A stretch of 9,763 nucleotides of DNA from Chloroflexota bacterium. Its GTDB lineage: Bacteria > Chloroflexota > Limnocylindria > QHBO01. Location: contig JACDHU010000041.1 in the NCBI GenBank assembly GCA_013820865.1, positions 1-9,763 of the forward strand. Reading direction: 5' to 3'. Below the pieces are notes generated by a model. That model had not been told where the DNA came from, ran no database searches, and was given only the letters and a program-made list of their open reading frames with translations. The stretch's first letter is position 1, and each line of letters opens with the position of its first letter. Position numbers and translations under genes: made by a program. Below, piece after piece: positions 5,968 to 9,763 of the stretch.

Positions 5968-8900
5968 ATGACCCGCGACCCCGTCGGCCGACGGGGCGTG
6001 GGAATTGCGGACGTGTTCGGGCGGCTCGACGCCGGCACGATCCTCACCATCATCCTCATCGGCGGCCTCGCCCTGCGCGCCTTCATCGCCGGTATCTACC
6101 TGCCGTTGAGCGGATTCTCCATTGATATCGGGGCATTCAGCAATTGGGGCCAGCGCATGGCCAGCATGGGACCGGGCGACTTCTACCAGGAGGGCTACTT
6201 CAGCGACTATCCGCCCGGGTACCTGTACGTACTGTGGCTCCTCGGCATCTTCGGCGCCATGCTCGCCCCGCTGGTCGGGCAGGACGCGACCGCCGGGCTG
6301 GTGAAGATCCCGGCGATCCTGTCCGACGTCGGCGTTGCCGTCATGCTCTTCATCATCGCTCGCCGATGGGGTCACGAGCTCATCTCGCGCGTCCATTTTG
6401 CCCGGGTGAGCCCGGAGACGCTCGGCCTCGCGGCAGCCACGATCTACCTGTTCAACCCCGGAACGGTCTTCGATTCGGCGGTGTGGGGCCAGGTTGACTC
6501 AGTCGGCACCCTCGTCCTGCTGGCGACCGTCTACGCGCTGGGTCGTGGCTGGACCGAGGTCGCGGGCGTGGGCGCCGTGCTCGCGATGCTGGTGAAGTTC
6601 CAGTTCGCCTTCCTCATCCCGATCGTGATCATCGTTGGTCTCAAGCGACACCTGGCCGGTCGATCATCGGATTCAGCCCATCACGGCCGGCGCGAGCCAC
6701 TGCGCGTCCTCACCTCGCTGTCGGCCGGCGTCGTGTCGCTCACGCTGCTCCTGCTTCCGTTCGGGATGGTGGTCTACGCCCCGGCCGCATCAGGCGGCGC
6801 GCCGTGCTTCGGGATCCTTCCAGCCGCCGATCCATCGGGCAGCCTGATCGGCAAGTTCTGCGAGGCTGCGAGCACCTACACCGGCCTGTCGGTAAATGCG
6901 TTCAACCTGTGGCGCAATCCGTGGAGCGGCCTGGGCGACACGCTCCAGTGGGGCAATGACACGACGGTCGGGCTTGCGGCGGCTGGGATCAGCCTGAGCT
7001 GGCAGCAGGTCGGCTCGCTCCTCTTTGCGGCCGTGGCCGTCCTCGCGTTATGGCAGGTGGCGCGACGCGACGACCTGCGCGGCATCCTCCTTGCCTCGCT
7101 TGTGTTGGCCATCGCCTTCTTCGTGCTGCCGACCCGCGTCCACGAGCGCTACCTGTTCCCGGCCCTCGCGCTCGCGGCGCCACTGCTGCTTTCCGGGCGT
7201 GCTTGGCCCTGGATCTACGGCGGCCTGTCGCTGAGCTTCTTCGCGAACATCTACTGGGTCTATACCGAGGACTGGTCATTCGCCGACGGTGTCACTAACC
7301 CTGGCTTGAACGGTGAGCCGATGCTGCAGGACCCACTCCTCACGGCGACGCTGCTCACGGATTGGGGGATCTGGGTACTGTCGGCAATGATCGTGGTCGT
7401 GCTGGGGGTGGTGGGCTGGCGCGCGCTGCGCCTGGGCATGACGCATCCGACGCATGAGGATCAAGCGGCGTATGTCGCTCCCGTGTCACCGCAGCGGGTG
7501 ATGGCTCAACCGCGCCCGGGGCGTGAACCGCGGTTTGGGTGGCTGGCGCCCAACCCGGCCGATGCGTACCTCCGCGAGCCCGGACGGCGCCTTGACCGCC
7601 GGGACGCACTCATCCTGCTCGGGATCGTCGTGTTCGCCCTCGTCTTTCGCCTCTGGCGGCTCGACGTGCCGCGCGCGCACCACTTCGACGAGGTCTACCA
7701 CGCCCGCTCCGCCGCCGAATGGCTGAGCGCCTGGCAGAACGACTGGGACCGCGACGTGTACGAGTGGACGCATCCGATGCTGGCGAAATACCTGATCGCC
7801 GGAGGCATCGTGGTCGCGGATCCGAACAAGGTCGTGGGCAGCGCAGAGCTTGACGCGCCGTCGGCGTCGCTGGCGGTGGCTCCGCGGCGCGCGGATGCCG
7901 GCTGGGATCGGTCCGTGGCCTTCACGACCAGCGGGACCACCACCATCGTTGCCGCCGATGCCGAGAACGGCGATCTGATCGCGCGCTGGGACGCGGGCGG
8001 CCCCATCGCCGCGCTTGCCTACGATCCGGAGGCACCCCGGCTCCTGGTGGGACGTGCGGACACCGGCTCCGTGGAGAGTTACGACCTCGCAGGCCTGCTC
8101 GCGTCTCCCGATGGGCGGGCGCCACCGGCCGGACCGGTGATCGAGTCGGATCTGGCGGCCGTCAGCCAGGTGTTCGTGCCGCAGTCGGACTCCGATCCGC
8201 TGCTGCTGCGCGGCCCGGACGGCATCGCGGTCATTGAGCGCGAGACCGATGCGGTGAGTGCGTCCGCCGAAGGAGCCTACGGCGGCATCGGCCTGGTCCA
8301 GGGCGTTGACGAGGAACCCGATTCGATCGTCGTGACCGATCCCGCGCGTGGCGCCGTCCTCTTCCTCGACGCCGTCACGCTCGAGGTGCCCCTCGACGCT
8401 GACGAGGAGGAGCTCGTCGTCGAGGTTGACGTGGCGCTCATCGGCCCTCTGCTCGTGCGTGGCTCCGGGGACGACCAGCAGGTCTTCGCGCTGACAGGCG
8501 CGCTTCCGGCGACCGATGAGCACTCCGAGACCAACGGCGGCATCGCGGCCCTCGATGCCGATGAGGAGAGCCTGATCGGACTGGTGCCGTTGCCGGGGGC
8601 GGGCAGCCAGATCGGTCATCAGCGCGTCGCCGGACTCGTGTACGTGGCAGGTGTGGCGGCCGACGGGCAGCCCGAGGCCTGGGTCCTCGAGCCGCATGTC
8701 GAGTCGCGCGGAGACGGCACCATTGGGCTGGCCGCCTTCGACACGACGGCCCTGCCCGGCACCCCGTTGGCGCTCGGCTTCGATATCGCCAGCACGTCCC
8801 AGGGCGACGACCGGGGGCGCCTGCTGATCAGCACGGCGACCGCGGAGGGGCGCGGCGAGCTCGTGCGGGTGGATGCCGGCAGCAACGCCTTCGCGTGGCG

Positions 8901-9763
8901 ACTGTCCGGCGTGATCTTCGGGGTCATCCTGGTGGCGCTCGTCTACCTGTTGGCAGCCACCATGTTCAGCCGGCGGCGGATCGCCGTGCTGGCTGCCGCA
9001 TTCGTCGCCCTCGACCCGATGAGCTACGTCATGAGCCGGATCAGCATGAACGACATCTTCGTGACGGTCTTCATCGTAGCCGCCTACACCCTGTTCTGGC
9101 AGATCTGGTCGGGACGATGGCAGCGCAGTGCGTGGTGGGTGTTGCCCCTGGTCGGGGTCCTCATCGGCCTGGCGGCGGCAACGAAGTGGGTCGGCTTCTA
9201 CGCCTTGGCCGGGCTGCTGGTGCTCGTCCTGGCGCGCTCTCATCTCGGGCGGCTCGTGCTCGTGGGCCTGGTTGGCCTGGCGGCGATCATCGGTGGGATC
9301 GGCGCACCGTGGCCGTTCCTGCTCATCATGCTGGGCATCGGAGCGCTGGCGCTGTTGATCACCTGGGCGCGTCCCATCCGGCTCGATCTGAGCGAGGCGC
9401 TGACCGCCGTCCCGGCTTCGGTGGCGGTTCTCACTGGCGTCGGCCTCGCGTTCGTCCTGGCCTTCGACAGCGGTGAGGGGCGGACGCCGGGGAGCGCAGT
9501 CGAGTATCTGTTCGGATTGCTGACGCGCGGTGCGGAGGCGGGCTGGCCCGCGTTCCTCATGCTCGGCGTAGCGGGGCTGTTGGTTGCAATGCGCGCGGCG
9601 CGCTCACTGCTGGACCCCGTATCGGACGCGCGCTGGTATCGGCCTGGCGAGCTCGGCGGCTTCACCTGGTCGTGGGTCGGCGCGTGCCTGATCGTCATTC
9701 CCCTCACCGTGTATGCGCTGACGTACATTCCGTATCTCCAGCTCGGACACGGGTGGGCGGTGG
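5968..9763 (+). CDS. Fused GT-C glycosyltransferase: Gpi18/GT87-like module plus PMT/GT39-like module (3' partial)
   Basis: One frame stays open from 5968 to the window edge: 1265 codons, no stop. Module 1 (about residues 20-490) has some 11-12 membrane helices and Gpi18-like mannosyltransferase features: D53 in the first outer loop ('IDIGAFSNWGQRM'), 'SDYPPGYLYVLW' (79-89), 'NPGTVFDSAVWGQVDS' (163-178), 'KFQFAFLIP' and 'HERYLFPAL' (392-400). A hydrophilic, Pro/Arg-rich linker (about 492-548), probably cytoplasmic, leads to module 2. This matches protein O-mannosyltransferases: 'FRLWRLDVP', 'HFDEVYHARSAAEW' (catalytic-type D574-E575), 'THPMLAKYLIAG' (601-612), 'AWRLSGVIFGVILVALVYLL' (from 976), 'SRISMNDIF' (1023-1031) and 'ATKWVGFYALAG' (1071-1082). 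About 355 residues are inserted after the first outer loop. Both modules should take sugar from a polyprenyl-phosphate donor outside the membrane. The acceptor and sugar are unknown, and the C-terminus lies beyond the window. Confidence 0.88.
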   Translation, partial: MTRDPVGRRGVGIADVFGRLDAGTILTIILIGGLALRAFIAGIYLPLSGFSIDIGAFSNWGQRMASMGPGDFYQEGYFSDYPPGYLYVLWLLGIFGAMLAPLVGQDATAGLVKIPAILSDVGVAVMLFIIARRWGHELISRVHFARVSPETLGLAAATIYLFNPGTVFDSAVWGQVDSVGTLVLLATVYALGRGWTEVAGVGAVLAMLVKFQFAFLIPIVIIVGLKRHLAGRSSDSAHHGRREPLRVLTSLSAGVVSLTLLLLPFGMVVYAPAASGGAPCFGILPAADPSGSLIGKFCEAASTYTGLSVNAFNLWRNPWSGLGDTLQWGNDTTVGLAAAGISLSWQQVGSLLFAAVAVLALWQVARRDDLRGILLASLVLAIAFFVLPTRVHERYLFPALALAAPLLLSGRAWPWIYGGLSLSFFANIYWVYTEDWSFADGVTNPGLNGEPMLQDPLLTATLLTDWGIWVLSAMIVVVLGVVGWRALRLGMTHPTHEDQAAYVAPVSPQRVMAQPRPGREPRFGWLAPNPADAYLREPGRRLDRRDALILLGIVVFALVFRLWRLDVPRAHHFDEVYHARSAAEWLSAWQNDWDRDVYEWTHPMLAKYLIAGGIVVADPNKVVGSAELDAPSASLAVAPRRADAGWDRSVAFTTSGTTTIVAADAENGDLIARWDAGGPIAALAYDPEAPRLLVGRADTGSVESYDLAGLLASPDGRAPPAGPVIESDLAAVSQVFVPQSDSDPLLLRGPDGIAVIERETDAVSASAEGAYGGIGLVQGVDEEPDSIVVTDPARGAVLFLDAVTLEVPLDADEEELVVEVDVALIGPLLVRGSGDDQQVFALTGALPATDEHSETNGGIAALDADEESLIGLVPLPGAGSQIGHQRVAGLVYVAGVAADGQPEAWVLEPHVESRGDGTIGLAAFDTTALPGTPLALGFDIASTSQGDDRGRLLISTATAEGRGELVRVDAGSNAFAWRLSGVIFGVILVALVYLLAATMFSRRRIAVLAAAFVALDPMSYVMSRISMNDIFVTVFIVAAYTLFWQIWSGRWQRSAWWVLPLVGVLIGLAAATKWVGFYALAGLLVLVLARSHLGRLVLVGLVGLAAIIGGIGAPWPFLLIMLGIGALALLITWARPIRLDLSEALTAVPASVAVLTGVGLAFVLAFDSGEGRTPGSAVEYLFGLLTRGAEAGWPAFLMLGVAGLLVAMRAARSLLDPVSDARWYRPGELGGFTWSWVGACLIVIPLTVYALTYIPYLQLGHGWAV
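7816..8880 (+). other. Beta-propeller-like insertion in the first extracytoplasmic loop of the PMT module
   Basis: In PMT-family proteins the 'HP.l.K.liA' segment is normally followed soon by 'WRL...fG'. Here residues about 617-971 intervene. The stretch has no membrane helix, is rich in Asp, Gly, Ala and Val, and shows repeated strand-turn-strand units with Asp/Gly turns, for example 'TTTIVAADAENGDLIARWDA', 'IAALAYDPEAPRLLVGRADT', 'DSIVVTDPARGAVLFLDAVT' and 'NGGIAALDADEESLIGLVPL', as in quinoprotein- or WD-like propellers. Its position after an outer-loop motif places it outside the cytoplasm. The boundaries and fold are inferred by eye. Eukaryotic PMTs carry MIR domains in a different, later loop, so this is not the same insertion. 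Confidence 0.6.

Noticed and set aside
7440..7620. Possibility that the GT-C fusion is two genes joined by a sequencing error
   Set aside because: The frame is continuous with even coding bias through the linker, and the only in-linker start candidate (ATG at 7501) has no clear purine-rich ribosome site at a usual distance. The fusion is therefore kept, with verification suggested.
7486..9243. Long minus-strand open frame of 585 codons
   Set aside because: It lies fully antisense to the GT-C fusion, whose motifs are clear. The translation is rich in Arg, His, Gln and Asp with no recognisable domain, as expected from the complement of GC-biased codons.

Overview
The window is dense, GC-rich bacterial chromosome and starts at the replication-gene cluster. 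The third-position GC bias, the TTG start, the TATAAT/TAGAAT boxes set close to genes, one apparently leaderless gene and the gene complement suggest a high-GC Gram-positive-like or Chloroflexota organism. My guess is an uncultured Chloroflexota lineage such as Limnocylindria, but this is inference without any database search.

Layout. (1) 1-2133, plus strand: the 3' end of dnaN (beta clamp), recF, and a small DciA/DUF721 gene that overlaps recF by 4 bp; this is the classical dnaN-recF-DUF721 replication/repair cluster. (2) 2178-4403, plus: a 741-residue single-pass membrane protein. Its cytoplasmic half looks like a PP2C phosphatase whose acidic metal-ligand positions have all been replaced, and its outer half looks like a beta-propeller. 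It has its own -10 box, which overlaps the stop codon of the preceding gene. It occupies the place where gyrB often follows in comparable clusters. (3) 4423-4986, plus: a bifunctional-nuclease-family (BFN/DUF151) protein, probably leaderless. (4) 5085-5843, minus: a DPM1-like family 2 glycosyltransferase, convergent with the BFN gene. (5) 5968 to the window end, plus and divergent from the glycosyltransferase: one uninterrupted reading frame of at least 1265 codons with no stop before the edge. It joins a Gpi18/GT87-like GT-C membrane glycosyltransferase to a PMT/GT39-like protein glycosyltransferase. The PMT part carries an insertion of about 355 residues, propeller-like, in its first extracytoplasmic loop.

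How the parts fit. Regions 1-3 are replication/repair housekeeping plus a probable envelope-spanning signalling or scaffold protein. Regions 4-5 form a coherent pathway: the family 2 enzyme would charge polyprenyl phosphate with a sugar (probably mannose) on the cytoplasmic side, and the two fused GT-C modules would use that lipid-linked sugar outside the membrane. The two most unusual things are the GT-C/GT-C fusion with its loop insertion and the degenerate phosphatase-propeller protein. No stretch longer than 125 bp lacks a gene. I see no tRNA, rRNA, CRISPR array, insertion sequence or clear intrinsic terminator.
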